A DNA stretch of 60,087 bases from Zygnema cylindricum (GCA_037447655.1 JBBHKE010000963.1:260608-320694), one strand, 5' to 3'. Numbered from the stretch's first letter, positions 32,223 through 44,219 are shown. Translations and numbers: made by a program. Notes: generated by a model from the sequence alone, not told the origin.

Positions 32223-33290
32223 ATGGATGAACACGGCGTATCCACTACAGAAATGTTGGCGCAAGTTCTCAAGGAGTTGGAAAGTGTGAGATTACAGAAC
32301 GCGCAGCTAAGTAACACCTTTGGAGCCTTGGAGTCTCGTCTAGGGGAGCGACCTCATGGAGGCTTAGAGAGAGACTCCAGGAGACTGAAATTAAGGCTTC
32401 TCGACGAGTTTGACCCTGCAAGACACAAGAACTTTGACTCATGGCTATTCTCCGTTGCGAACTATCTCGAAAATTTTCCTAGCCTATCGGATCGTGAGAA
32501 GATTCACTACGCGGGTGGTCTTCTTAAAGGGGCAGCGAGGGCTTGGTGGAGAACATTGGTGGAGGACGATGAGTTACCGATCGTCTGGGCGCTCTTCGTT
32601 CAACTCCTCCGCGACACTTGGCAGCCCGTCAACACGGTGAAGGCAGCGAGAGATAAGATCGCAGTATTGAAGCAACGAACTTCCGTGATGGAGTATACGC
32701 ATCGGTTCTTGGAGTGCAAAGTTTAAATACCTACGATGACGTAGGATGAAGCCGTGGATCGCTACGTAAAGGGGCTTAAGTCGTCTATTCGTAGAGATGT
32801 GTAACAATGGCTTGCTCGGGAAAGCACGACTCCTACTCTCTCGGCAATCATCCAGTTTGCGGAGCGGACCGATTCGGTCGACTTTAACCTCCGGAGACCT
32901 TATCACTACGGGTCGAGCAGTAGCGGAGGAAACCGACAAGACGAAGGTCCAGCCCCCATAGAGCTCGGCGCAATTAACGAGGATAAGGAAGCGGTCAACG
33001 TCCTGCGGAGAAAGAAGAAAACTACCAAGACCAAGACCAATGACTTATCCCCCGAGGAAATCCAGCGGAGGAGGCAAAATGGCCTATGCTTCCAGTGCGG
33101 TTCTCCAGATCATATGGCTCGAGAGTGTCCAAAACGAAAAGGTTCGAAAAAGGGAAAACTTAGCGTTATGAGGTTAGCCAGTGAAGGAGGAGACCCTTTG
33201 ATATTTCGGGGTCAAATAGGAGTGAGTGCAGCTAACTTCATGGTGGACTCCGGAGCTCGAGGAACTTCATTAACGAGGCGACGGTGAAAA
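32223..33290 (+). pseudogene. Chromovirus G1 gag and start of protease (broken)
   Basis: Opens at ATG 32223 and runs to 32726 as a retrotransposon Gag (core YAGGLLKGAARAWWRTL). The same frame continues past three stops to the zinc knuckle CFQCGSPDHMAREC (33091-33132), a complete CCHC box. The protease motif MVDSGARGTS (about 33240) follows, then a frameshift. The next frame continues [16 protein letters not shown], as in Ty3-type aspartic proteases. Gag packages the RNA and the protease would cleave Gag-Pol. Confidence 0.85.
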
Positions 33291-33423
33291 GGTTGAAACT
33301 TCCTCTTGTAGTGCTAAAGGATCATCAGTCGGTACAATTGGCCGACGGTAGTTTTATCGATTACCCATCGTACCCCGAGGTTACGCGTCGGAATTGGGAA
33401 ATTCCGATGGTACGACACGTTTC

Positions 33424-34646
33424 ATGTATTACCTCTTGGGGACCATGAGGTAATCCTGAGGAAGCCGTGGCTGCAAAAATGGAATCCGACGATTGATTGG
33501 AGAAGTGGCGCCATGAGAGTGAAGAAAGGTGAAGAAGAGGTTGAGGTAAAAGCGGGAGCGGCTGGTAAGGGAGCGGAAGAGGGACGCCTGCTTTCGGCCT
33601 TACAACTCAAGAGGGCACTCAAGAAAGGGGAAACGATTGGTATGGCGGTCCTCCAGCTAATAGAGGAGGCGAAGGAGGAGATCCCGGAAGAATGGAAGAA
33701 GAAGGACCCCGACTTCGTCTCCAAAGAAAGTGACGATATTGGAAAGACTTCCGAAAAGGCCCCGGAAGTCGTGACAAAATTTCTCGAGGAGTACGCAGAT
33801 GTGTTTCCCTCGAAGCTCCCCGAAGGATTACCTTCGAAGCGCAAAGTAGACCATAGGATAGAGCTTGTTCCTGGAGCGGTACCCCCGGCTAATCGGATGT
33901 ACAAGATGAGCTACACCGAGTTGGACGAACTGAAAAAGCAACTCGCGGAGTTGGTCGAAGCCGGAGCAATCGAACCAAGCAAGTCACCGTATGGAGCCCC
34001 CGTTCTCTTTGTGAACAAGAAAGATGGAGGTTTCCGTATGTGTATTGATTATCGAGCGCTGAACAAGTTAACGGTGAAGAATGCGTACCCCCTACCGAGG
34101 ATAAACGAATTGTTGGATCGACTTCGACGTGCTAAATATTTTTCGAAAATAGACTTGCGGAGCGGCTACCACCAGATTAGAATTGCCAAGGAAGATGTGG
34201 AGAAAACGACGTTCAGAACTCGATACGGTCATTTCCAGTTTCGGGTAATACCGTTCGGGTTGACTAACGCACCGGCAACCTTTATGCATTTATTGAATTC
34301 CATCTTTCGGCAATATCTGGACGCGTTTGTGATCGTCTTCCTAGACGACATACTGGTGTATAGCCGAACGAAGGAGGAGCATATGAAGCACTTACGGACG
34401 GTCCTCCAAGTCCTTCGAGAAAATAAGTTATACGCAAAAAGAAGTAAATGTGACTTCTTCAAGGAGAAGATTAATTTTTTAGGCCATGTGGTGAGCCGGG
34501 ACGGAATCGCACTGGATCCAAACAAGACAAGGGCAGGCGAATATTACGGAGTTACGGAGCTTTCTAGGACTATGCTCCTATTATCGACGTTTTGTCGAAG
34601 GTTTCGCAAAAATCGCTGCACCGCTCACGGAATTGCTCAAGAATGA
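33424..34646 (+). pseudogene. Chromovirus G1 reverse transcriptase
   Basis: After a protease-RT linker ([15 protein letters not shown]), the RT domain carries [48 protein letters not shown] and the catalytic FLDDILVYS (about 34337). The frame breaks at about 34530, just after DPNKTRA. The next frame resumes at [10 protein letters not shown], so a few codons are missing. This domain converts element RNA to DNA in the particle. Confidence 0.9.
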
Positions 34647-35428
34647 CGTGCCCTATGATTGGAAAGCGGCACAAGGGGCAGCCTTTAACACGCTAAAGGA
34701 GCGGTTGGTTACCGCCCCTGTGTTAGCTGTTCCCGACCCGGACTTACCCTGGACGATAATTACCGACGCTAGCGATACGACTATTGGAGCGATCCTTATG
34801 CAAGATCAAGGGCAAGGTCTTCAACCCATCGCCTACGACAGTCGAAAACTAAAGGCAGCAGAGCTAAACTGGGCCACCCATGAGAAAGAGACAATGGCTA
34901 TCATCAATGCGCTGGAGGTTTGGAAGTGTTACGTGCAAAGGAAACGGATCACGATTATCACGGATCACCACGCCTTACAATATCTCCAAACCCAACCGAA
35001 GTTGTCCAAGAAACAAGTGCGCTGGATGACGTTTCTGCAGACCTTCGGTCCGGAACTTGTTATAGAATATAAGCCGGGCAAAACGAACCTGGCGGATGCG
35101 CTATCAAAAACACCCGATGTCGCTGCGCCAGTAGCGGAGCAACGACCGCATGCATCGCAGCATGGGAACGTAAGTTCTGTGAAAGAGAACATCGCAGCGT
35201 CGACCGCAGCGCAAGACCCGAAACTCAGCGTAGTCACCAGTACGGTGCAGGTGGATGACCAGTGGTAAGGTCAGATAAAGGCCGCCTACGGCGACGATGA
35301 TTCACTAAAGGAACTCATTAAACGGAAAGTACTCGTTCGAACCGCCAATGGTATGTGGCGATACAGACCGAGTAAGACAACACGGCTTTATGTGCCAACA
35401 AATACGGAACTCCGTCACATGATCTTAA
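34530..35428 (+). pseudogene. Chromovirus G1 RNase H and integrase zinc-finger linker
   Basis: The frame continues as RNase H with TDASDTTIGAIL, HEKETMAIINALEVW and TDHHALQYL (the expected acidic residues), ending in a linker at a TAA (35266-35268). Past it the same frame reads on (VLVRTANGMWRYRPS) to a TGA at 35428-35430, where a one-base frameshift leads into the integrase. Confidence 0.85.
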
Positions 35429-36787
35429 AATGAGTCACGACGAGCTGCTCAGTGGACATTTTGGGCGGGATAAAACAACCGCACGTGTCCGTGAGGCGTA
35501 TTACTGGCCGAACATGACTCGAGACATTGCAGAATATGTCCGGAGGTGTGACTCCTGTAATAGGAACAAACCGGATTCAGGGCAACGAGGTTTGTTACAA
35601 CCCCTTCCGATACCATCTGTTCCTTGGGAGGCGATTTTGATGGAATTCATCGTGGCCCTCCCACTAACAAAAGAGGGCTACGACTCAATCTTTGTCGTAG
35701 TGGATTACCTGACGAAAATGGCATATTTTCTACCCACGTCCACCACAGCTACTGCACGAGATATTGCGGACTTGTTCTTTCGGGAGATATTCCGCCATCA
35801 CGGACTTCCGACAAGGATCGTCAGCGACCGCGATCGTAAATTCGTGAGCCACTTTTGGCAAAATCTTTTTGCGCTATGTGGCACGCAGCTAGCTATGTCC
35901 ACAGCCTACCACCCTCAAACTGATGGTCAGAAGCGTTGCGGGCTTATGTCTCGGTGCACCAAACGAATTGGGTGGACCATTTAACAGCAATCGAGGTAGC
36001 ATATAACAGTGCAGTGCACTCGTCGACGATTGCTACGCCATTCTCCCTCAATGGACAACAGCCCACTCTTCCCCTAAACTTATTGGTAGCGGACTGCCAA
36101 ACACCGGCAGCTCTGGACTTTGCCAAAATGCTGCAAGGAAACCTGGAAAAGGCGGCCAAGGCGCTCCAAATGGCAAAGGATCACCAAAAGTCGCAGGCTG
36201 ACGCTCATTCGAAGGACACCGTCTTTAGCGTGGGGGACACTGTTTGCCTTGATATGGCAAACCTCTCCTTGCCGGGTGCCCTCTCGAAGAAGTTGGTACC
36301 GAAGTTCACGCGCCCGTTCACCATTCTTTCCCGTATGGGCGCCGTGGCTTACAAGTTGGATATCCCGACGGACTGGCATATCCACAATGTCTTTCATGTT
36401 TCCCTTCTTAAGCCATTCCGCGATCCTGATTTGGTGTTCCCTCATCGACGACGAAATACTCCTTTACCACCAGTTTGGGGAACCTCGAACGAGTATGAGG
36501 TGGACGAGATCCTTCACTCACGCCACTCTCAAAATTCCAACTCCACCCAGTATTTGGTGCGTTGGAAGGGCTACGGTGCTGAGGACGACTCTTGGGTGGA
36601 CGAGAAGGATCTGCATTCTCCGGAGTTGCTGCGTCGATTTCAGCGGAGCGAGGACACTCAGCTTTACCGGAGGGGCAATCGCAGCGGCCGCAACAAAGGA
36701 GCGAATCGCAGTGTCGCAACCATCGCAATCATCTTGGGGACGCGGCAATGGAACGCAGCCACGAAATACCACACCGCAGCGCTGTAG
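35428..36787 (+). pseudogene. Chromovirus G1 integrase with chromodomain
   Basis: The N-terminal HHCC zinc-binding region (HDELLSGHFGRD ... CDSCNRNK) is followed by the DDE core. The first Asp is replaced by Glu (LMEFIVALP, codon 35643-35645), SDRDRKF keeps the second, and a deletion at about 35930 after YHPQTDGQ removes the catalytic Glu. The frame resumes at LRAYVSVHQTNW. The C-terminus has a chromodomain (YEVDEILHSR ... YLVRWKGYGAEDDSWV), defining the element as a Ty3/gypsy chromovirus. Chromodomains guide integration to histone-marked chromatin. As it stands this integrase cannot be active. Confidence 0.9.
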
Positions 36788-36789
36788 CA

Positions 36790-37137
36790 GCGCTGCCACT
36801 GCAGCGCAACATGGTTACGATGCCGTCAGAGGATCGCAACACCACCGCTGCGCTGACAAGAAAGCGAAACGGCGCAATTGTGTTTCACTATGAGGGTAAC
36901 GACGAACCCTCGGTTTCGCCGCTGCAGCGCAGTTTTATAAATGATGGACGCTGCGATACCCTCGCACGCTGCGACGCTTCGCAAAGTCCAAAAGTGAAAC
37001 CCTCAACCCCCGTGAATAAAGCCGCCATTCATCCTCGCGACAACCCTAATCTCACCAACTTTGAAATTGCTTCTCTCCGCACAGTCAGTTTACCTTCGCT
37101 TCTAGAATTACCGGAATTGTCTTGTTCAACAGTGTCT
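36790..37137 (+). other. G1 post-pol spacer
   Basis: About 350 bp between the chromodomain and the extra ORF, rich in CTGCAGCGCAG-type words similar to those in the G1 LTR. One frame is open across it but its start is a shadow of the chromodomain region. Confidence 0.4.
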
Positions 37138-38408
37138 ATGGCGTCGTCGTCCTCTCCACCACCAAAAAGGAGGAAACTTGTATGAGTGGGACAAGGAGAT
37201 GCGAACCGTCGCAAGAGATTGTTAAGGGCGGCGGAGGCCATGGTGGAAGCAAGCAGGTGAAGAGAAGTGGAAGTGGAGCCGAAACCTGAGGAAACCGCCA
37301 GTAGCGAGGCAGGACCGGCAGAGACCAGTGGAGGGGAGGGTTGAGTAACTCACAGGACCCCGAATACACCCCAACCCGGGAAGGAGATCAAGAATATAAG
37401 GAAGATCATGAGCTATCGGAGGCGGAAGAACCAGAACGTGAACCAACGCCTCCGCCAATTGAGGAGCGCACCTCAGATGTAGAGGCGATGCGCGACCTAA
37501 ATAAGGAGAGTACCGCGGACGAGCAGTCGTCTGAAAGCGCGGAAAAGAAGGCAGAGGCACAATACCCCAGTGGCGACGATGTGTTCCTCTTGCGAGGGAA
37601 CCGAAGAGATCCGGAGAAGGAAATCGAACAGGGAGAGGAAATTCCCGACTACCTCTTCCCACTACTCGTCAACACCTAGCATCCGGACCTCGCCTTCATC
37701 TTCGCTTAAAGGTTTTATTGGAACCACTCGGAGTGGCCCGAGGAGTGGCGTATAGGGAAGCCTGGAGATCCTATCTGTATTCCTGCCGAAGTCTCGTCAC
37801 ACCCAGCGTGGAATTTCATGCGGACAAAAGACCTGGGAAATAATCATAAGGGTTATATGTAGCTAAATCCCCATGCCTTACCGTTCGTGGAAGTGGTAAA
37901 GGACAACTACAGGTAAAGGATTGATGTTCCCGGGTTACTCCGTCATTATCACCGTGGGATGTCCGCCTCCACGACATCATCTCTAGAGCGGAGGTCACCC
38001 CTGGGGTACGGGCACTCAAGGTGGCTCGAAAGAATGCTCTGCAGCGGGCCGGAGGTGCAAGGAAACACGTGTCCTTTAAATTACGGAAGGTATCTCGGTG
38101 GGAACCGACGGAAAAAGAAGCGGAGGAAGTTCCCCCAGTGGCTGAACCCGAAGAACCATGGATTCCGGCAACCGAGGAGCTTGCATCGGCGATCGTTCCG
38201 CCGCGACCCGAACTACCCAAAGTTGTAACCGAGGAACGGGAGGATTTGGTTCGAGAGCGAATCACTCGGAGGCGGTTAGTAGCGGCGGATCATCATATTG
38301 CGTTGCTTGAGACCCGATGTGAACAGCTCCAAAATCAACTCGATGCCCTTCGCCAAGAGTTCGAGGAGTATCGCAAGGAAACATACGACATACTCCGACA
38401 GTTGCAAT
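37138..38408 (+). pseudogene. G1 additional ORF after pol: NLS-like start, acidic middle, coiled-coil end
   Basis: A broken reading frame starts MASSSSPPPKRRKLV, which ends in an SV40-type nuclear localisation motif. Next comes an acidic stretch (37341-37679, EDHELSEAEEPEREPTPPP). The middle frame (37710-37860) has WPEEWRIGKPGDPICIP. After a frameshift at about 37960 a basic part (ALKVARKNALQRAGGARK) precedes heptads with Leu (LLETRCEQLQNQLDALRQEF, about 38300-38360). At least four in-frame stops and two frameshifts occur. It has no membrane segment, so it is not env-like. It is cut by the A7 LTR at 38409. It has no similarity that I recognise. Confidence 0.55.
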
Positions 38409-39036
38409 TGAAACTCTGAGACCTCCATTGGCCCTCAGAGTATGCAGATCCAAAAGAAGCTAATCTAGATAGTGCCGACTCCAAGTTAATATAAACCCAA
38501 ATGACTAACCCCTTGACAGTCACAATCCCAATATAGATTCACCCATGTGAAATAACACTTTCTGTGTGCTCAGTTCCACCACAGAATGTAAAGTTAGAAT
38601 ATGAGATTTGGACATATTCACCCACTTTGACTTTCCCTTATAAATGGAGCCACCCTGGAAGACAAAAACTCTGACCGACTACACCTCTGTGTAGCATGGA
38701 CTCCCCTGAGTCCGCAGCAAAAAGAATCATTGAAAATGGTCAAGTAAATTGATAGTTTTGGCTGGCCAAAGTTTGCCATTTATACAGAGTGCTCTCTGGG
38801 AGAGGCAGCTGCCTACCCAAAATTTTCTAAGTCCTATTCCCTCTCTAAAAATCTATCTTCTGAAGTACGACACCAATCAAATTACTGTGTCGTACAAAAA
38901 AGTTCACGTGCCGGTGTACTTTATGTACGGCCATTGTACGACATGGCCAAAATGTCGACATGTGTCAAATCAGGATTAGTTCCTGTAATCTCCGGAATTC
39001 CCGTAATCCAATGTTATCACGCCATGTGTCATCTGA
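38409..39036 (-). mobile_element. Copia A7 LTR fragment (minus orientation)
   Basis: Begins TGAAACTCTGAGACCTCC, the reverse complement of the family A LTR 3' end, and follows A4 and A6 collinearly (CAGATCCAAAAGAAGCTAAT, CCGACTCCAAGTT) to GCCATGTGTCATCTGA. It breaks off about halfway through the LTR, where A2 internal sequence begins. Its 3' end is joined to G1. Confidence 0.8.
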
Positions 39037-41228
39037 AACTTTATTATGCTGGTGTTCATGATATTATGATGTGGCATAAGAGGCTTGGGCATGTGAATCT
39101 AGATAAGTTAAGAGAGATGAAAAAGATGGGAGTGGTGGAACGGATTCAGTTCAGTGAGAGTGATGATATAAGTGATTGTAATGGATGTGCTCAAGGTAAA
39201 ACACACAGATTACCCTTTCCTAAATCAGCCACCTATAAGGGAGAAAAAATTCTAGATCTAGTACACACAGATATTTGGGGACTAGCTAAAGTGCCCTCAC
39301 CGGGGGGGAAGAGATTTATGATGACTATAACTGATGATTGGTCTCGGTATTCCCGGGTGTATTTTTTGAAAAACAAGTCAGAAGCTCAGGATTGTTTTAG
39401 GCAATATAAAGCGTGGAGCGAAAAACTCCATGAAACTCCAATGAAGAGAGTAAGGAGTGACAATGGTGGAGAGTACACTTCTAACCAATTTGAGGTTTTT
39501 CTGAAGGAAGATGGGGTTCAACACCAAAAGACAGTTCCAGAAAATCCGAAACAGAATGGGGTAGCTGAAAGGTTAAATAGAACACTAAGTGATAGTGCTA
39601 AAAGTATGTTGTCGGATAAGAAGATAGGAAAAAGGTTTTGGGCAGAAGCAATGAACTGTGCTAATTACCTCAAAAATAGAGTTCTTACTTCAGCTATAAA
39701 AGATCAAACACCTTATGAGAGATGGACAGGCTGGAAACCAGACTTATCTCACTTAAAGGTTTTCGGCAGTCAAGTATTTAGTCTAGATACAGATCGGTCT
39801 AATTGGAAGATAGATCATAAAGGAAAACCGGGATACTTATTAGGATATGATGAGGATGTTAAAAGATATAGAGTTTATGATCTAAAAAGAGAAGATATAA
39901 TCTTAGTAAAGCATCTAGTAGTTATGGATGAAGGAAAGTCGGTGGATCCCTTCAAATATACAAAGTCAGTAAAAATCAGATTTGAGTCAGAAAATTCCGA
40001 TGACTTTGAGCTCTTTAACTATCCGAGTTTTAGAGACGATGACATTCTTGCAGGTACAAATCAGACCAAAAAGGACTCGGCTGTGGAAACTCTAGTAACA
40101 ACTCTACCCGAAGCGAAGGACGTGGTGGAAATTGATTCAGAATCAATGGATAGGGGAGAAGCCGAGTTTGTTCGAAAGAATCCACGAGAACCATGTATTC
40201 CGGCCTCAGATTTTGAGGGGGGGAGGAGAAGTAGCAAAAGACTACAAGAAAAATTGGTTAATAACAAGGTAACTAAACTATCTCATCAAGATGAACCTCA
40301 AACTTATGGAGAGGCGATGACTTGTCCAGAAAAAAATCGGTGGAAGACAGCCATCAATGAGGAGATGGCCTCAATTATGGCAGCCAATACTTGGGAGCTG
40401 ATGGATTGTCCACCTAACCGAAAACCAATCGGTTGTAAGTGGGTTTTCAAATTAAAACTAAACCAAGATAACACAAACGAGCGCTACAAGGCCCGATTAG
40501 TGGCAAAGGGATTTACACCAAAAGAGGGAATTGACTACGAGGAAACCTTTGCCCCGGTGGTCAGATTTCCCTCTGTCCGCATACTTCTCAGCCTGGCAGC
40601 AGCGGAAGACATGGAAGTGCACCAGATGGACATCAAAAAAACCTTTTTGAATGGAAAATTGGAAGAGGAGATCTTCATGCGAGAACCCGAAGGGTTTGTG
40701 GAGGAAGGAGAGGAGAGTAAGGTATGCGGGCTGATTAAATCTCTTTATGGTTTGAAACCGGCGCCTCGACAGTGGAATAAGAAGCTTGATGAGTTTCTTA
40801 CCGGTCTGGGATATATTCGGATCAGCTTAGATCACTCAATCTATGTTTTAGAAGATAAGGAAGGTTTTATATTTATTGCAATCTATGTTGATGATTTGCT
40901 TGTTTTAAGTAAATCAATGGAAAAAATTAATAAACTGAAAACCGATCTTAAGGGGAGATTTGAAATGAAGGATATGGGGGAAGCAAAATATATTTTGGGA
41001 ATTCAAGTAGAGAGAGACCAAAAAAGGAAAATCATAAGACTGACTCAAAAGGAAGCAATAGGGAACATGCTTGAAAAATTTCAAATGGATAAAGCTAATA
41101 GTTGTACAACTCCAATGGAGTTGAACAAGGGAAGTGAGGGGAGTGAGGAAGAAGGAGTCATAGTCTTAGACGAGAATTATCTCCTGAAGAACAGAAGTTC
41201 ATGCAGACTATTCCTTACAGGCAAGTAG
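39037..41228 (+). CDS. Copia A2 pol: GAG-pre-integrase, integrase, RT (nearly intact)
   Basis: This is the best-preserved retroelement ORF. The open frame starts at ATG 38934 but its first ~35 residues are read from the inverted A7 LTR. True copia homology begins at YYAGVHDIMMWHKRLGH. It has the CxxC element DCNGCAQGK, and an integrase with Asp (HTDIWG), Asp (RSDNGGEY) and Glu (NGVAERLNR) at frame positions 113, 176 and 212, a correct DD35E spacing. The RT has YKARLVAKGFT, VHQMDIKKTFLNG and the YVDD active site (about residue 650). The 5' LTR, gag and protease are missing, so it could not move alone. A frameshift at about 41185 separates RNase H. Confidence 0.9.
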
Positions 41229-41878
41229 TGGGAAGTCTAATCTATTTTATGAATTGTACCCGGCTGGATTTCAATGCAGCTGTAGGAGTGCTTAGTAAAA
41301 GTCTAAATGCTCCCACTAAGAAGGATTGGGAGGCAGCTAAAAGAGTCCTTAGATATTTGATAGGAACTAGGGATCTATGGTTGCATTTGGGTGGGGAGAA
41401 TACTGACATCACTACTTGGTGTGATGCCAGTTATGGTGATGCTCCAATGAGGAGATGCACTTCTCGATATGTATTATATGTGGGTGATGGGGCTTGCTGT
41501 TGGAGTAGCAAACAGCAAAAGGTTATTGCTCAGTCCACCATGGAGGCTGAGTATATGGCATCTTGCTCTGCTGTAAAAGAATTGATGTGGGTTAAGTCTT
41601 TGCTTGGTGAGCTTGGTCACCTTAAGAGTGGTGTGCAGATTTTTTTTTGTGATAATCAGGCACCAATCGCTATTTCAGCTAATCCTAATCATCATTTTAA
41701 AGCCAAACACATGGACATCAGACTCAGCTTTATTAAAGACAAAGTAAAAAACAAAATAATCAGTTTAGAGTACAGACCAGATAGTGAGATGGTAGCAGAT
41801 ATGATGACCAAACCTCTGCCTTCCCCTAAGCTAATTTTCTGCAGCGAGAAGTGCGGTCTGAAATTGAAGATTGACTAG
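41186..41878 (+). CDS. Copia A2 RNase H (shifted frame)
   Basis: Continues pol in another frame (ATG at 41201 is internal). Starts FMQTIPYRQVVGSLIYFMN and ends TTKPLP-type (MMTKPLPSPKL). The RNase H core has WCDASYGD, STMEAEYMA and FCDNQAPIA plus HMDIRLSFIKD, all typical of Ty1/copia. Stop TAG at 41876-41878. Confidence 0.9.
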   Translation, partial: EEQKFMQTIPYRQVVGSLIYFMNCTRLDFNAAVGVLSKSLNAPTKKDWEAAKRVLRYLIGTRDLWLHLGGENTDITTWCDASYGDAPMRRCTSRYVLYVGDGACCWSSKQQKVIAQSTMEAEYMASCSAVKELMWVKSLLGELGHLKSGVQIFFCDNQAPIAISANPNHHFKAKHMDIRLSFIKDKVKNKIISLEYRPDSEMVADMMTKPLPSPKLIFCSEKCGLKLKID

Positions 41879-41880
41879 AA

Positions 41881-41891
41881 AATAAGGGGAG
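41881..41891 (+). other. Copia A2 polypurine tract
   Basis: AATAAGGGGAG lies immediately 5' of the LTR TGTAGAAATT and would prime plus-strand synthesis. Confidence 0.75.
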
Positions 41892-42946
41892 TGTAGAAAT
41901 TAATGGTACATTTTTAGTATTTTTTAGGTCTAAAAAGAAATATAAAAAGAAGCCGAGGCAGTCTACCTCTAACTTCTCTCTCCAACTCTGAAACTTGTCG
42001 CAGTCACTGAGAAATTGGAGAGGGAGCTAGAGCCATGGTTACCTAGGCTATCCTGAGATTTACGGGAAATTTATATAAGTTAGGGTTTATTTATTTAAAA
42101 AGAATGTGCCGGCGACAGGAATTGATCCTTGTACCTATCGGCCGGCAGACAGGAAACAGCCGGTAGCCTTAGCCGTTAACTCTAGGAATAACATTACGTA
42201 GTATGTAGTTTGATATTTATTTAAACACGTAAACGTAGGATAAATCATTTAACTGTAAATGTTTACGGTATACATAGATCTGGTAATGTATAAGTACGGA
42301 ATACGGTACGAGCAAGAAATCAATACCGCGGATTTATTTCTTAAGTGAATCAAATACCGCGCATGTATTTATTACGGCTACGATTAAATTCGATTGTAAT
42401 CGGACTGCCGGAATTAGCGTCGAGATTGCGAAAGAAGATTTCGGCGTTTTATGGCCATCGCCACATCAGATGACGAATGGCGAAATTACATTGGATCGTG
42501 GAATCTCCGGAGATTATGGCACCGAATCCGGATATGACATGTGTCGACATTTAGGCCATGTCGTACAATGTCCGTACATAAAGTACACCGGCAGCTGTAC
42601 TTTTGCGTACGGAACTGTATTCTGATTGGTTTCGTACATCAGTAGTTAGAGTCTGTGAGAGAGATAGGACTTAGAAAAATTAGAAGATAGGACCCTCTCT
42701 CCCAGAGAGCTTCTGTACAAAAAGTCAACTTTGACCCTTCATAACTTACTACTCAGGGGAGCAAATTCAGAGATTCTTTTTGCTATCAACTCACGGGAGT
42801 CTTGCCTTCACAAGGATGCAGGTGGTCATAGTTTTTGTGTGCCAGGGTGGCAATTATTCTTGCTGAAACACAAAGGGGTCAGGATTATCCTAGAGGCTTC
42901 TTGGAAGCTGTCCACTTTGAGGACTTATAGAGGTCTCAGAGTTTCA
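41892..42946 (+). mobile_element. Copia A2 3' LTR (1055 bp)
   Basis: TGTAGAAATTAATGG ... GAGTTTCA. It contains the conserved GCAGTCTACCTCTAAC and GCCATGGTTACC blocks, the antisense tRNA-like module (B box GGATCAATTCC, minus, 42118-42128), a GTAC-rich hairpin (42565-42610) and the terminal CTCAGGGGAGC block. Confidence 0.85.
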
Positions 42947-42949
42947 GTA

Positions 42950-43380
42950 TGTACTTTTCAAAATGTAACTGAAAATTACAAAAGAAATCTTGAAACGGTC
43001 CTTCGACACACAATTTATTTTGTCACACTATTTTCGGCAAAGAATTTTCGTCATATTCGAAAATAGGAACCCTAAAAAATGAGCAGGCGTAAAAGACTGG
43101 CGTTTCCAGAGAGTACAAAACTTCTGTCGCATTGTGACTTGATACAAAACTACATTGCACGGAAGTGATGATTTGAAGTGAAATTTGGTGTTTCTAGAGA
43201 GTACAAAACTTCTGTCGCATTGTGACTTGATACGAAACTGCATTGCACGGATGTGAAGATTTGAAGTGAAATTTGTCGGTCTGAAGATTTTTAAAAGATT
43301 TTAATATCCAATCAAAATCCACGTGGTGGCACTCAATGTATAACACGTGGTTTACAGACTCTTCGTGATAGAACATCGAC
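42950..43380. repeat. Dispersed repeat with an 88-bp tandem duplication
   Basis: 43020-43345 matches 13180-13400. Within it two 88-bp units (43102-43189, 43190-43277) repeat GAGAGTACAAAACTTCTGTC, CGCATTGTGACTTGATAC and GCACGGA. Confidence 0.75.
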
Positions 43381-43382
43381 TC

Positions 43383-44082
43383 AGGGTAGACTTCCATTAG
43401 CGAAAAAATGGGGTTTTTTACTGAAACATGTACCGTTTTGTACAGGTTCGTACAGAAATATTTTTTTTCAACGAAAACAACATTACACAAAATTATCCGA
43501 GGTTGTAGGCGTAAACTAGGATCGTCGGATTTTTAATTACACTTTTTATCCGTGACGCCACGTCACCAACCTACAGTTTTCTAAGACCGTGCACATTGAG
43601 GGTAATTCTCGAATACAGAACGTGTAAAAATAGGCCGCGTAGAAAAGGTAAAAAGAATCCACAATGATCGCGGGTGCATGTGCGTACACGTCGCAGGGGC
43701 CATGTGCCTTCCACCAAAATGATTGGGAATCCGCCAAAAATTTTCCGTCACGCTCCCACCATCAAGGTTTTCCGCCGCCTATTTGTCGTTGCGTTTTGAA
43801 ATTTTGGGTAGTACATTTATTGCCCTCTGTACGATTCATTAATTACCTCCAGTGGTTCAGATATTATCTCCACTGGTACAGATATTACCTACGCTCGTAC
43901 AGATATTGCGTTCTGACAGTGCATTCGAAGATTCTTTCCAGATTTTAAGCATGAATATTAACCTACATGTTGACAACCAGAATGAGCCACGCAGGTTTAC
44001 AAACGCGACCTAATGGAAGCCACGCCCTTCAATAAAATTTTCCGTACAATTACTGGGACGCCAAATGGAAGTGAAGTCCACC
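43383..44082. mobile_element. Candidate GGGTAGACTTCCATTA element
   Basis: The left end GGGTAGACTTCCATTA is related to the end at 21228. Two candidate right ends face it: TAATGGAAGCCACGCCC (44013-44029) and ATGGAAGTGAAGTCCACCC (44064-44082). Target duplication is not clear. A 21-bp tandem repeat (GGTACAGATATTACCT, three units) lies at 43849-43911. Non-coding. Confidence 0.4.
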
Positions 44083-44094
44083 CAATAAAATTGT

Positions 44095-44219
44095 GAATCT
44101 TGTGTATAGGGGTGATTGGGAAATGGTGGCTGATATGATGACTAAACCTGTGCCCTCTCCCAAGAAAAAATATTGTAGAGTAAATAGTGGATTGAAAGAG
44201 AAGTTAAAATTAGACTAGA
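44095..44219 (+). pseudogene. Copia A3 RNase H C-terminal tail
   Basis: About 40 codons end EMVADMMTKPVPSPK and KLKLD with a TAG. A polypurine tract (AATAAGGGGA) and a family A LTR follow. The rest of the element upstream is absent. Confidence 0.8.

Noticed and set aside
32223-36787. Intact, mobile gypsy element
   Set aside because: Frameshifts, stops, a mutated integrase triad and no 3' LTR.
37138-38408. Envelope-like protein in G1
   Set aside because: No signal peptide, transmembrane segment or cleavage motif; the profile is acidic plus coiled coil.
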